From Marinomonas sp. TW1 (GTDB taxonomy: Bacteria > Pseudomonadota > Gammaproteobacteria > Pseudomonadales > Marinomonadaceae), in the NCBI RefSeq assembly GCF_001625355.1, contig NZ_JSEE01000007.1, positions 62,001 to 126,000 of the forward strand: 64,000 bases of DNA, written 5' to 3'. This document shows positions 1 to 8,506 of this stretch, piece after piece (position 1 is the first letter of the stretch; every line of letters begins with the position of its first letter). Made by a program: the position numbers and the translations under genes. The notes beneath the pieces were generated by a model. That model was given only the letters and a program-made list of their open reading frames with translations, made no database searches and was not told the origin of the DNA.

Positions 1-1
1 T

Positions 2-139
2 CACCCATACGGTATGAGCGGCTCCCGTTTAGTCGGTCATGCCTTGATTGAAGGCAAACGCCGAGGTGTGAAATACGTGGTGGTCTCTATGTGTATCGGT
101 GGCGGTATGGGCGCTGCGGGTTTGTTTGAAATAGTATAA
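2..139 (+). CDS. Thiolase (acetyl-CoA acetyltransferase family), C-terminal end
   Basis: Only the last 45 codons are in the window. The reading frame opens with [15 protein letters not shown] and closes with [15 protein letters not shown] and a TAA stop. The Cys-Ile-Gly-Gly-Gly-Met-Gly motif carries the second catalytic cysteine of thiolases, and the preceding HP-GxSG-R segment is the conserved active-site loop. Thiolases condense or cleave acyl-CoA and acetyl-CoA in beta-oxidation or polyhydroxybutyrate synthesis; which applies here cannot be told from the C-terminus. It is transcribed rightward and ends in its own terminator, so it converges on the leftward acyl-CoA synthetase operon. The family call is firm; the substrate is not. 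Confidence 0.9.
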   Translation, partial: HPYGMSGSRLVGHALIEGKRRGVKYVVVSMCIGGGMGAAGLFEIV

Positions 140-161
140 GTTCTTTAGCAAGCCTTTGAAT

Positions 162-191
162 AAGACCTGCATTATCGCAGGTCTTTTTTTC
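162..191 (+). terminator. Rho-independent terminator of the thiolase gene
   Basis: A 7-bp GC-rich stem (GACCTGC at 164-170 and GCAGGTC at 177-183) with a six-base loop is followed by a run of Ts. It lies 25 bases after the thiolase stop codon. The A residues before the stem may let it work in both directions, which would also serve the converging synthetase gene. Confidence 0.85.
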
Positions 192-238
192 ATCTCATCC
201 TTTTGAAATGATATGTCAGATTGTTAGACCGAGTCGCC

Positions 239-1909
239 TTAACTTAACGTGTTGTGTTTCGCATTTTCATCGGCTTGTAAGGTTTGCCAAAGCACCTTGC
301 CTGCCGCCGATTTTGGTAGTGCATCGACCACTTCCAAAATGCGTGGGATTTTGTACGCCGCCATGTGCTCTTGCGCCCATGTAGAAAGCGCTTTGCTGTC
401 TAGCTTCGAGTTCGGTTTTAGGACGGCAATGGCTTTCACATTTTCCCCTCTGTAATCATCCTTTGAACCAATCACACAAACCTCTTCAATCGCAGGATGG
501 TGATAAAGATGGGCTTCCACTTCAGCCGGCCAAACCTTATACCCAGACGCATTGATCATTCTCTTCAAGCGGTCTACGATCCGGATATAGCCTTGTTCGT
601 CCATCAACGCGAGGTCTCCGGTTCTTAAGTATTTTTGGTTATCAACCATGATAAAAGCGTCGTTATCCGCGTTAGGGTTTTGCCAGTAGCTTTGCATCAA
701 CTGTGGGCCGTGCACGATGATTTCTCCGACTTCTCCTTGGGCTACTGGTTGCTTGGTCTCGGGATCGAATAACAGAACGTCTGTGTTCATAACGGGGATG
801 CCAACACTACCGGCTTTGGGGTTGTCGAGCGGGTTATGTGTGACTGGCCCCATGGTTTCTGTCATGCCATACACTTCGATAAACGTCAGTCCTGTCAGTG
901 TATTTAAGTGTTCCGCAATGGCATTCGGCATGGCGCTGCCGCCACCATAAATACAGGAAAGACTCGCCAGGTGGTCGGCTGTCAGTTCTGGAGTATTGAG
1001 CAGATCGATAACGGCCGTGGGGACGGTACACCAAGTCGTCACTTGGTATTTTTCAATGAGATAGGCGGCGGCTGTTCGATCCCAACGAGACATGATGACG
1101 TTCGTCGCCCCTGTTGCAATGGAGACGTTCATGATGCCTTGCAACCCAACAATATGAAACATGGGAGTGGCACCTAAATGCACTTCATTGCTGTCATAAG
1201 AAAACCAATTAACAATACAGCTGAGTGCGTGTTGGGCAGAAAGATGAGTATGTAAGCAGCCTTTGCCTTTTCCTGTTGAACCTGATGTATAAGGAATAGC
1301 CAGCGGATCGGTTACGGACAGTTTGATGGGAGCCAGTGGTTGATTGGCATTTATGACATAGTCCCAATCGATGATCGACTTAGGTAGGTTTTCATTGAAC
1401 GGCGCGTTTACTATGGGTGGAAGGTCGACACTGGGTGACGGTGGCAGTTCGGTACCGTAATGAGCGGCAATAACATGATCGAGAGTATCGGATGCGAGTA
1501 ACACAGAGAGGTTATCGACTAAATCCTGAGCACAGAAGAGTGTTCTGATATTCGCGTCTTGGCAGATGTAGCTTAACTCGTCTGATTGATGCATGGCATT
1601 AATGGGGACAACGACACCGCCCGCTCTAATAATGCCATAAAATGCCGCCACATATTGTGGTGAGTTTTGCATATAAACACCAACACGATCGCCTTTACTA
1701 ACACCGCATATAGATTGTAAATAACCCGCAATCGCCGTGACCTTGGCATCAAGCTCTGTATAGGTTGTGACGGCACCGTAAAATATCAAAGCGGCTTTAT
1801 CTGGATACCTGCTACTGGTATTGCGCAAGTTATCATCAAATGTTTGTGTCGCAGGAGGCAGTTCTTTTGGGGCGCTAGCAGACCCGTGTTTGAAGTGTAA
1901 GTGAGGCAT
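239..1909 (-). CDS. AMP-forming acyl-CoA synthetase
   Basis: This is an ANL-superfamily adenylating enzyme of about 556 residues that activates a carboxylic acid with ATP and joins it to CoA. Seen: the P-loop YTSGSTGKGKG near residue 210, the YGMTETMG motif near 350, YLRTGD near 430, the hinge DRLKRMINASGYKV, and the C-terminal PKSAAGK with the adenylation lysine near 538. These cover the whole family fold, so the protein looks active. It is the last gene of a leftward operon with two aldehyde dehydrogenases, which suggests that it activates the acid they produce; the substrate is unknown. An ATG at 1942 gives 11 more residues, but that codon lies in the loop of a 10-bp inverted repeat, so 1909 is preferred. 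Confidence 0.88.
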   Translation of the reverse strand: MPHLHFKHGSASAPKELPPATQTFDDNLRNTSSRYPDKAALIFYGAVTTYTELDAKVTAIAGYLQSICGVSKGDRVGVYMQNSPQYVAAFYGIIRAGGVVVPINAMHQSDELSYICQDANIRTLFCAQDLVDNLSVLLASDTLDHVIAAHYGTELPPSPSVDLPPIVNAPFNENLPKSIIDWDYVINANQPLAPIKLSVTDPLAIPYTSGSTGKGKGCLHTHLSAQHALSCIVNWFSYDSNEVHLGATPMFHIVGLQGIMNVSIATGATNVIMSRWDRTAAAYLIEKYQVTTWCTVPTAVIDLLNTPELTADHLASLSCIYGGGSAMPNAIAEHLNTLTGLTFIEVYGMTETMGPVTHNPLDNPKAGSVGIPVMNTDVLLFDPETKQPVAQGEVGEIIVHGPQLMQSYWQNPNADNDAFIMVDNQKYLRTGDLALMDEQGYIRIVDRLKRMINASGYKVWPAEVEAHLYHHPAIEEVCVIGSKDDYRGENVKAIAVLKPNSKLDSKALSTWAQEHMAAYKIPRILEVVDALPKSAAGKVLWQTLQADENAKHNTLS

Positions 1910-1930
1910 GATTGTGTTTCCCGAAGATAA

Positions 1931-1959
1931 ATGACTGGCCATATCGTCAGGCCAGTCAT
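1931..1959 (-). repeat. Perfect 10-bp inverted repeat before the acyl-CoA synthetase
   Basis: ATGACTGGCC at 1931-1940 is the exact reverse complement of GGCCAGTCAT at 1950-1959, with a 9-base loop. In the mRNA it would be a stable hairpin between the DUF2306 gene and the synthetase. There is no T-run after it, so it is not a normal terminator; it could stabilise the upstream transcript or control translation of the synthetase. Confidence 0.6.
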
Positions 1960-1975
1960 ATGGATTTAGAAGGCT

Positions 1976-3514
1976 TTAGCTAATGGCGTGAGATTTCGTT
2001 TCTCGACTGGTCATCATTTCAATAAAGCCGTTAAATGATGGCATCAAAATAGCGATACCAACGGCTAGAACATAGCCGTGACCTCGGTTGAGGTAGAATT
2101 CAGGAATCACGTCCAACCAATACCAAAGGGCATGTCCCCAAATGACCAAAGCGGGCGCAAAGGCAAAATTGACCGCGAAAATCATGCTCTCGTGCCATTT
2201 ATTTTCGTGGCCACGAACCTGTTGGTACAGTGCAAGCGCCGCAAATGCCAACAGCGACACCCCAGATACCATATAGAAGCCACCACCAGCGGTGACCGCC
2301 ATGGAAGGTTCGCCCAGTTGGAAGCCCCAGATGACTTGTTGCACACCGCACCAAATGGCGGAAACGTAAAAAAGATTACGAGCCAAACGTGACGCCTCAT
2401 TGCGTAACATGAGCCAAAGCCCCGACGCAATCGCGGTGACCATTAATATGGCAAAGAGAGTGGTCAATAGAGGGTGGTTGGTATAAAGCATCGCGTCAGC
2501 GGCTAAGGTACTCGCAGGCACAATGGCTTGAACGGCTGTCCAGCTACCAAGACCAGCCGTCCCTAAATAGGTTGATAAAACTGTCCAAATGGCCACCACA
2601 CCTGCCAGAGACAAGAAGACTTTTAGAGCGACTGGCTGAGGAGCGATTTCTACCGGTTTGGTTTTCATAGGAGAAGAGGCACGGTTCCAAGCAAATATCA
2701 TGCAGCCGATCATCAGGCATTGCCAGAAGGTCAGCATGTTTACCATGTTGTTCACTTCCCCTTGTGTCAAATTGGGGTATATATTGCCTAAGAAAGCCCA
2801 GTCATAGCGTTGAATCGGTGCATTGAGAAAGGCCACAAAGGTGTATAACTGAAAACCAAGGTGAAGGGCAATATTGCGTTTCTTTATGTGATGAATGGCG
2901 AGAATTTGGCAAATAATGGTACTGATCGCGAGAGCCCAAAGCTGGATGTGGAACGCAAATCCTTGATAGGTGTGCTCAATACCCGTATGAAGCATGTGAT
3001 ATATCGCGGCGAAAGTCATAGTAAAGACACCAAGAATATAAACACCGCCAACCATGCGGTGCGCCTTTCTGTATTTCTTTCGAAAACTCGGTGTAAATTG
3101 CAATATCCCTAAAATAAGACAAATCCCGCCCAGCACCATATGGTAACTAAGAGCCGATTTCTCAATGGGCTTCATGGAGTTGTAATACAGCACCTGAGTC
3201 GAATTACCATTGCTGCCATAACCAAAATAGGTTCCGGTGACCATGGCGGTCAGGTTATTCCATAGGGGATAAACATCCGCGGCTTCTTTTGCGACCTGAG
3301 CATACGGAACGCTAAGATCCCCTTCGGCCTCAATGAGTGTTACCGTGTCATGAACCGCTTGTTCATCATGGATATAGGGCAACATTTTATAACTGGCTTC
3401 CCAAACTAAAAAACTATAAAAAGCCAGAGCCATGGAAAACAGGGTCCAGACAATGAATGTTTTCGGTTTAGTGCGAATAAAATGCTTGAAAGTATTAACG
3501 GCATGAATACTCAT
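1976..3514 (-). CDS. DUF2306-type polytopic membrane protein
   Basis: A 512-residue protein with roughly ten hydrophobic segments. Residues 1-35 hold a first membrane anchor, followed by an extracytoplasmic stretch of about 90 residues. From about residue 125 come membrane segments with repeated histidines, such as SYHMVLGG, RKAHRMVGG, IYHMLH, HIQLWAL and AIHHIKKRNIALHLG. The histidine-rich four-helix core resembles DUF2306 proteins, which may bind heme or act as electron carriers; that function is an inference. It lies 60 bp downstream of an aldehyde dehydrogenase and 33-66 bp upstream of the acyl-CoA synthetase, so it belongs to the same operon. A role in passing electrons to an upstream oxidation step is possible but unproven. 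Confidence 0.6.
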   Translation of the reverse strand: MSIHAVNTFKHFIRTKPKTFIVWTLFSMALAFYSFLVWEASYKMLPYIHDEQAVHDTVTLIEAEGDLSVPYAQVAKEAADVYPLWNNLTAMVTGTYFGYGSNGNSTQVLYYNSMKPIEKSALSYHMVLGGICLILGILQFTPSFRKKYRKAHRMVGGVYILGVFTMTFAAIYHMLHTGIEHTYQGFAFHIQLWALAISTIICQILAIHHIKKRNIALHLGFQLYTFVAFLNAPIQRYDWAFLGNIYPNLTQGEVNNMVNMLTFWQCLMIGCMIFAWNRASSPMKTKPVEIAPQPVALKVFLSLAGVVAIWTVLSTYLGTAGLGSWTAVQAIVPASTLAADAMLYTNHPLLTTLFAILMVTAIASGLWLMLRNEASRLARNLFYVSAIWCGVQQVIWGFQLGEPSMAVTAGGGFYMVSGVSLLAFAALALYQQVRGHENKWHESMIFAVNFAFAPALVIWGHALWYWLDVIPEFYLNRGHGYVLAVGIAILMPSFNGFIEMMTSRETKSHAIS

Positions 3515-3574
3515 AAGGTTTACCTATTTTCTTTAAATATTGGTTAGGCAGAAGATGAACGTCTGCCTAATGAC

Positions 3575-4996
3575 TTAAGACACTATTTTTAACTGCGTAA
3601 ATTCCAATAAGCCTTGGGTGCCGAGCTCTGAACCCACACCGGACTGACGCGCGCCACCAAATGGTATGTTCGGGGCGACGGGGAAGTGTTTGTTAATCCA
3701 AACGCTGCCGGTTTCTATCTGCTTGACGACGACATTGATATCGTCCTTGTCACTCCCCCAGACAGAGGCGCCCAAGCCAAAGGATGACGAGTTAATGGTG
3801 CTGATAACTTCGTTGATGTCGTCATATGAAATAATGGGAAGGACAGGGCCGAATTGCTCTTCATCGACAATACTGTGTCCGTCTTTGACACCAGAAAGGA
3901 CAGTAGGGCGTAAATAGTAACCTGCGCCTTCAGGGCAATAGCCACCGGCTTCGACGACGGCACCCTGTTTGACCGCATCCTCTAGCAGCTCTGTGACAAC
4001 GTCAAACTGGCGCTGGTTTTGAATCGGGCCAAACTTGACGCCGTCTTCTAATGGAGAACCAATCTTCGCGGCATCAGCCATTTCAGACAGCTTTCTTACT
4101 AAAGCATCGTGCTTACTCTGGTGAACATAAACGCGTTTCACTGCAGAACAGGTTTGACCATTGTTCATAAAGCCAGCTTCAAACAGAGGGGCTGATATGT
4201 CATCCAGGTCGGCATTCGCTAAAACAATAGCCGGATCGTTCCCGCCTAGTTCTAGAGTGATGCGTTTCAGGTCATCGGCAGCGGATTTCATAATGTGTTT
4301 GCCCGTCGCTGTTGAGCCTGTAAAAGAAATCTTACGAACGTCTTTGTGGGCGCTTAACATGGGCCCAAGATCGCCAGAATCCGCGATTACATTGATAACG
4401 CCTTTCGGTAATGCTTCATTGATTAATGAAGCCCATAAAAGGGTGGTGAGTGGTGTGGTTGGCGCTGGTTTTATGACCACTGTGTTGCCAGCCAAGAGAG
4501 CGCCGGGAACTTTGAACGCCATCAAGGCCATAGGGAAATTCCAAGGCACGATCGCGGCCACCACGCCCAAAGGCAATCGATAGGCTTTCGCATCACTATT
4601 AGGAATATCGGTAGGATCGAGAGCATCAGTCGGTACATGAGCATGAAACTCGAAAAAACCCGCCGTAGCGCCAATTTCGAACAGGGAATCTGCCATCGGC
4701 TTTCCCGTTTCACTGGCGTGTAGGTTAGCCAGTTCATTCATATTGGCTTTGGTGATCTCTGCGATCTTTGCCAACACGGCTTTACGCTCATTCTGTTGAA
4801 GTGCGCTCCAAGTTGGAAATGCGGCTTTGGCGGCTAATACGGCGTTATCGACTTGCTTGGCAGAAGCACTTAATATTGTCACGACCGCTGTTTCTGTGGC
4901 CGGGTTTATAACTGATAATTCAGAGCTGTCTCCTAAGACACCTTCACCGTTGATAAGATTTTGAAACTCTGACGGTTTATAAGGTCGATCTAGCAT
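3575..4996 (-). CDS. NAD(P)-dependent aldehyde dehydrogenase
   Basis: A full-length 473-residue aldehyde dehydrogenase oxidising an aldehyde to the acid. The PWNFP motif is near residue 151, the nucleotide-binding FTGSTATG near 225-232, the general-base glutamate in LELGGN near 249 and the catalytic cysteine in NNGQTC near 283. The longest open frame begins at 5203, but that 69-residue extension would run into the gene at 5106 and has no family similarity. The ATG at 4996 has GAGAGG just before it and starts MLDRPYKPSEF, so it is chosen. It is a close relative of the second aldehyde dehydrogenase of this operon, but too divergent to be a recent duplicate. The substrate is unknown. Confidence 0.92.
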   Translation of the reverse strand: MLDRPYKPSEFQNLINGEGVLGDSSELSVINPATETAVVTILSASAKQVDNAVLAAKAAFPTWSALQQNERKAVLAKIAEITKANMNELANLHASETGKPMADSLFEIGATAGFFEFHAHVPTDALDPTDIPNSDAKAYRLPLGVVAAIVPWNFPMALMAFKVPGALLAGNTVVIKPAPTTPLTTLLWASLINEALPKGVINVIADSGDLGPMLSAHKDVRKISFTGSTATGKHIMKSAADDLKRITLELGGNDPAIVLANADLDDISAPLFEAGFMNNGQTCSAVKRVYVHQSKHDALVRKLSEMADAAKIGSPLEDGVKFGPIQNQRQFDVVTELLEDAVKQGAVVEAGGYCPEGAGYYLRPTVLSGVKDGHSIVDEEQFGPVLPIISYDDINEVISTINSSSFGLGASVWGSDKDDINVVVKQIETGSVWINKHFPVAPNIPFGGARQSGVGSELGTQGLLEFTQLKIVS

Positions 4997-5105
4997 AATG
5001 GGCCTCTCATAATAGTGCGGATTCAGCACAATAAGGGTTAAATTTGTATGGTTGAAACGAAGCCCCGTCACAAGATTTTGTGTGTTTTGACAGGGCGGTA
5101 TGTTT

Positions 5106-6044
5106 TTACCTATCAAATACGGTGAGAGGGATAATGGCATTAAGCCAAATACGCTCTCCGCCACCAGAGTTTTTTGTCTCCAGGCTTTTGGTGTACATGG
5201 CATTCAGGTTGATCGGACCAAGCTGTTTGGTGATGGAAAGACCCGCACCAGAGGATTCGACTCTCTCATTGGTGAACCCGCCATAAGCGCTGTTAGGGTT
5301 TTCATCGTCTTCAACCTGCTTGCGTAAGAACCCCACTAAACCGACACTTAGGTCTTCTCCAATGTCTTTCATTGCCGTTAGATTCAGGTGTGTTTCGTCA
5401 CCTGATTTATAATCATTATCTTCGTTTGCTTCATTAGCGAAATACATTAGGTGTGCCGAGGCATTCCAGCCATTGCGTAGATAGCTGATGCCAATGCTGG
5501 GTGAGAAAGACCAAAAATTTTGCCCAGCATTGACTAACTCTGTGGCACTCCAATCTCCTGGGCTATAAGCGCTAAACCCAGCGTTCATATAAATATCAGG
5601 TGATACCTCCCAAGAAATGTCTATTGGGCGGATTTCTATGCTACCGAGTCCTGAGTTTGACGCGTTCGCTAACCCCATAGGCGTTGTGATATTTTTACTT
5701 TCGATATCGATAAAGGGAATGGATAAAAAGGCTCTATATTGACCGCCTAACACTTTATTGCCTGGGGTCAGCGCAAACTGAAAAACAGTGTCTTTTAGGT
5801 CTATTGTGGTGGCGGTTTTGTCGCCATTGGCATCGTAAAAATGCTGAGATGCTACCCCTGATCGGCTACTGAAGAAAAGGCCGTCGACTGGCGTTGGTGC
5901 GGCGATTGGAACACCAATAGAAGCACCATCTGGAATGGTAGGTAACACACTAGGTTCGCGGGCCGAGACACTTCCTGTATACATGGCGCTCATAAGAACA
6001 GTGCTGAATCCGAAGGTTAAATTGATTTTTGTTTTTATATTCAT
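5106..6044 (-). CDS. Outer-membrane beta-barrel protein, phenol meta-pathway (SphA-like) family
   Basis: A 312-residue exported protein. A signal peptide ends near VSAREPS at about residue 30. The rest alternates short aromatic-rich beta strands and polar turns, for example QFALTPGNKVLGGQYRAFLS, with Gly-Leu-Gly-Ser-Ile-Glu-Ile typical of the family annotated as involved in meta-pathway phenol degradation. It ends in an amphipathic strand finishing with FDR, a variant of the usual C-terminal aromatic. Members are thought to move hydrophobic substrates across the outer membrane. Its position between two aldehyde dehydrogenase genes suggests uptake of the compound whose aldehyde they oxidise. 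The specific substrate is not visible. Confidence 0.75.
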   Translation of the reverse strand: MNIKTKINLTFGFSTVLMSAMYTGSVSAREPSVLPTIPDGASIGVPIAAPTPVDGLFFSSRSGVASQHFYDANGDKTATTIDLKDTVFQFALTPGNKVLGGQYRAFLSIPFIDIESKNITTPMGLANASNSGLGSIEIRPIDISWEVSPDIYMNAGFSAYSPGDWSATELVNAGQNFWSFSPSIGISYLRNGWNASAHLMYFANEANEDNDYKSGDETHLNLTAMKDIGEDLSVGLVGFLRKQVEDDENPNSAYGGFTNERVESSGAGLSITKQLGPINLNAMYTKSLETKNSGGGERIWLNAIIPLTVFDR

Positions 6045-6122
6045 AATTCTGTAATCCCACGTTTTATTTTTATTTGATGTTTAATTACTTTTTTTCTTAT
6101 GCCTGCTAATAAGGCGCTGCAA

Positions 6123-6141
6123 CTGACATAAAAATTGTCAG
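6123..6141 (-). other. Small hairpin between aldehyde dehydrogenase and barrel genes
   Basis: CTGACA at 6123-6128 pairs with TGTCAG at 6136-6141 around a 7-base AT loop. It lies four bases after the stop codon of the first aldehyde dehydrogenase and has no T-run, so it is more likely an intra-operon processing or stability element than a terminator. Confidence 0.35.
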
Positions 6142-6145
6142 AGTC

Positions 6146-7552
6146 TTATGCAAAGATGACTTGCATATCGGTATTTTCGAACAGGCCTTCTTCCCCGAAT
6201 TCGACACCAATGCCTGATTTTTTCATGCCACCAAATGGCGCATTGGGTTGAATGGCCCCGTGGTTATTTACCCACACTGATCCGCATTCCATTCGCATGG
6301 CCAAGGATTTCGCTGCTTGAGTATCCGAGGACCAAATTGAGCCGCCAAGGCCAACATCAAATTCGTTGGCCAGAGCAAGAGCTTCGTCTGTATCTGAGTA
6401 GCGAATGATAGGCAGAACTGGGCCAAACTGTTCTTCAGCGACTAGGGAATTACGGTTGTCTAATTCAGTAATGATGGTGGTGTTAAAGAACTGTCCTTTA
6501 CCTGGCTCCCCGCCGAGTAATACTTTGCCGGACGCCGCTCCCTGAGCAACCAAATCAGACACTTTTGCATACTGGTTTATTGTGGTTAGTGGTCCTAATA
6601 AGATGCCATCGTCCATGCCATTGCCCATTGGTATGGTTTTGGCGAGATTTAGCAGTGCTTCGCATACGGCATCGTGCACACTGTCATGAACATACAACCG
6701 CTTCATGCAGGCACATGTCTGTCCTGAGTTGATAAAAGCCCCCCAAAACAACCCCTCAGCGATGGCTGTCGGATCGACATCAGGTAAAACGATTCCGGCA
6801 TCATTACCACCTAGTTCCAATGTCAAGCGCTTCATTGTGGTTGAAGCACCTTGCATGATTTTTTCCCCCGTTGGTGTGGAGCCAGTGAAGACAATTTTGC
6901 GGATGTCTGGGTGTTGCGCCATAGCGGCGCCAATGTTGGCTTCCTGATCGTCAGATGTGACGATGTTAAGCACGCCGGCAGGTAAAACCTCATTCATAAC
7001 CTGTACGGCTAACAGGGTAGACAGAGGTGTGAAAGGGGAGGGTTTGATAACAACAGTATTACCTGCACGCAATGCTGGCATGATGTGCCAGATGGCTATC
7101 ATCAAGGGCCAGTTCCATGGGGTAATGGAGCCAACCACGCCCAGAGATTTACGATGCAATTCGACACGGCCTTCATTCGTATCTTGTAGAACTTTAACGG
7201 GCATATCCAGGCTGGCTGTATAGCGAGTCCATGCGACCGCGGCACCGGCTTCAAAGTTGGAGCCAGGGCCAGCTAAAGGTTTGCCTTGTTCTTGAGTAAT
7301 TAATTGCGCGAGTTTTTGTTGGTGGGTTTCTAATTGAATAGCAAGTTTGTCAATGGCGGCTTTGCGATCAGCATCGGATAATGCTGACCATGCAGGGTAG
7401 GCGAGTTTCGCTGCCGAAACAGCACGGTCTAATTCATCAATTGATGCGTTTGCAACTGAACCAATGGCTTCTCCTGTAGCGGGATTAAAAATGGCAAAGG
7501 TCGTTTGCCCAGCAACCTGTCGTCCACCGATTGTCATGCCTAAATCGAGCAT
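6146..7552 (-). CDS. NAD(P)-dependent aldehyde dehydrogenase, first gene of the catabolic operon
   Basis: A 468-residue aldehyde dehydrogenase. PWNWP lies at 145-149, FTGSTPTG near 222-229, the general-base glutamate of LELGGN at 246, and the catalytic cysteine of NSGQTCACMKR at 280. A good ribosome binding site (GGAG) precedes the ATG at 7552. It is the first gene of a leftward set of five and faces the divergent MarR regulator across a 432-bp gap that contains a tandem palindromic operator. The family is certain. Presence of two different dehydrogenases in one operon suggests two aldehyde intermediates or a dialdehyde/semialdehyde substrate, which is an inference. Confidence 0.92.
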   Translation of the reverse strand: MLDLGMTIGGRQVAGQTTFAIFNPATGEAIGSVANASIDELDRAVSAAKLAYPAWSALSDADRKAAIDKLAIQLETHQQKLAQLITQEQGKPLAGPGSNFEAGAAVAWTRYTASLDMPVKVLQDTNEGRVELHRKSLGVVGSITPWNWPLMIAIWHIMPALRAGNTVVIKPSPFTPLSTLLAVQVMNEVLPAGVLNIVTSDDQEANIGAAMAQHPDIRKIVFTGSTPTGEKIMQGASTTMKRLTLELGGNDAGIVLPDVDPTAIAEGLFWGAFINSGQTCACMKRLYVHDSVHDAVCEALLNLAKTIPMGNGMDDGILLGPLTTINQYAKVSDLVAQGAASGKVLLGGEPGKGQFFNTTIITELDNRNSLVAEEQFGPVLPIIRYSDTDEALALANEFDVGLGGSIWSSDTQAAKSLAMRMECGSVWVNNHGAIQPNAPFGGMKKSGIGVEFGEEGLFENTDMQVIFA

Positions 7553-7984
7553 AGATTTCTCCAGAATGTATTTTTATTTTTATTGTGTTGTTAGATGCAC
7601 TGTTCGCAGTCATTTATCGAGACACTATTTTGTCCAACTAAAGAGCGAAATCCGCATACAACTGACTAAAAGATAAACAAGTAATGTTGCACGTGCAACT
7701 AATTTGTTGCAAATGCAACATTGTTTTTTATTTATAAATTTAATTTATTAAGTATTTCAATAGGTTAATTAGTAAAAAAATTGAACAGCTTGTCTGAAGG
7801 TTTGTCGATAAGAGGGTTAAATAACGATGACTTTGACGGATTTTTAGAAGGTTATGCATCAGCAAACAGTTTGCCGTATTGATAGAAATCCCCTGTGCTT
7901 AAGCCCATCTACCGACTTGAGCTACTACCTCTTTTAACATATGCTGTGGATCAATTTACGACATAAACTATTGCAGTTGATTTT
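7553..7984. other. Divergent intergenic region with tandem operator
   Basis: This 432-bp region separates the leftward aldehyde dehydrogenase operon from the rightward marR gene. The notable content is the paired palindrome at 7683-7722; the remainder is AT-rich and shows no convincing gene. Confidence 0.6.
7683..7722. promoter_or_regulatory. Tandem palindromic operator GTTGCA-NN-TGCAAC, two copies
   Basis: The first copy at 7686-7699 is a perfect 14-bp palindrome with CG at the centre; the second at 7706-7719 has the same arms with AA at the centre. Centres are 20 bp apart, about two helical turns, so two dimers would bind on the same face. The outer bases also match, AATGTTGCA at one end and TGCAACATT at the other, making the whole 40 bp a larger inverted repeat. 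It lies 130 bp before the first aldehyde dehydrogenase. The likely binder is the MarR protein encoded at 7985, by proximity only. Confidence 0.75.
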
Positions 7985-8506
7985 ATGAAGAGTACGGAGT
8001 TTTCCCTATTACCTGATGACTTTTTCTTAGTGGATGTCGAAGATGACGACACGAAAGAAGCGTATAAAACACTCAGCCCCTCGCATACTCCAGTTATGTT
8101 GTTGTCATTTGCCGCCAGTAAGTTTACAGAGGATGCATCTAATTATTTTAAGCAACTCTTTGGCCTTGGTGGTGTTGATTGGCGAATGCTGTTTTTATTG
8201 GCTCTTCGACCAGGAGCAACGGCGGCTGAAGCGTCTAAAACCTTTGGTGTCGACAAAGGCACAGTGAGTAGAAGTGTTAGCCGTTTGACTAAGGGAGGCT
8301 TGATTGTTTCTGGGGATCTTCATGCTAATGGGCGTAGCAGAGGTCTTTTTCTAAGTTCTTCTGGTCGAGAGATGCATGATCAACTTCTTGCCGCGACGCT
8401 AGATCAGCACCACTTTCTTATGAAAGGTTTTGATGAAGCAGAGGTAAAGGTATTTTGTGATTTCTTATTACGATTCACCGCTAACCTTGAAGATCTTAGC
8501 AAATAA
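7985..8506 (+). CDS. MarR-family transcriptional regulator
   Basis: A 173-residue protein with a MarR-type winged helix. Residues about 70-115 hold the helix-turn-helix, including DWRMLFLLAL, GVDKGTVSRSVSRLTKGGLI and the wing DLHANGRSRGLFLSSSG. MarR proteins are dimeric repressors released by small aromatic or lipophilic ligands. It is divergent from the aldehyde dehydrogenase operon and is the obvious candidate for its control through the tandem palindrome. The N-terminal 45 residues are acidic and longer than in typical MarR proteins. No clear ribosome binding site precedes the ATG at 7985, so the start is uncertain. Confidence 0.85.
   Translation: MKSTEFSLLPDDFFLVDVEDDDTKEAYKTLSPSHTPVMLLSFAASKFTEDASNYFKQLFGLGGVDWRMLFLLALRPGATAAEASKTFGVDKGTVSRSVSRLTKGGLIVSGDLHANGRSRGLFLSSSGREMHDQLLAATLDQHHFLMKGFDEAEVKVFCDFLLRFTANLEDLSK

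Noticed and set aside
4997..5203. 69-residue N-terminal extension of the aldehyde dehydrogenase
   Set aside because: It overlaps the barrel gene and has no aldehyde dehydrogenase similarity; the internal ATG at 4996 has a good ribosome binding site.
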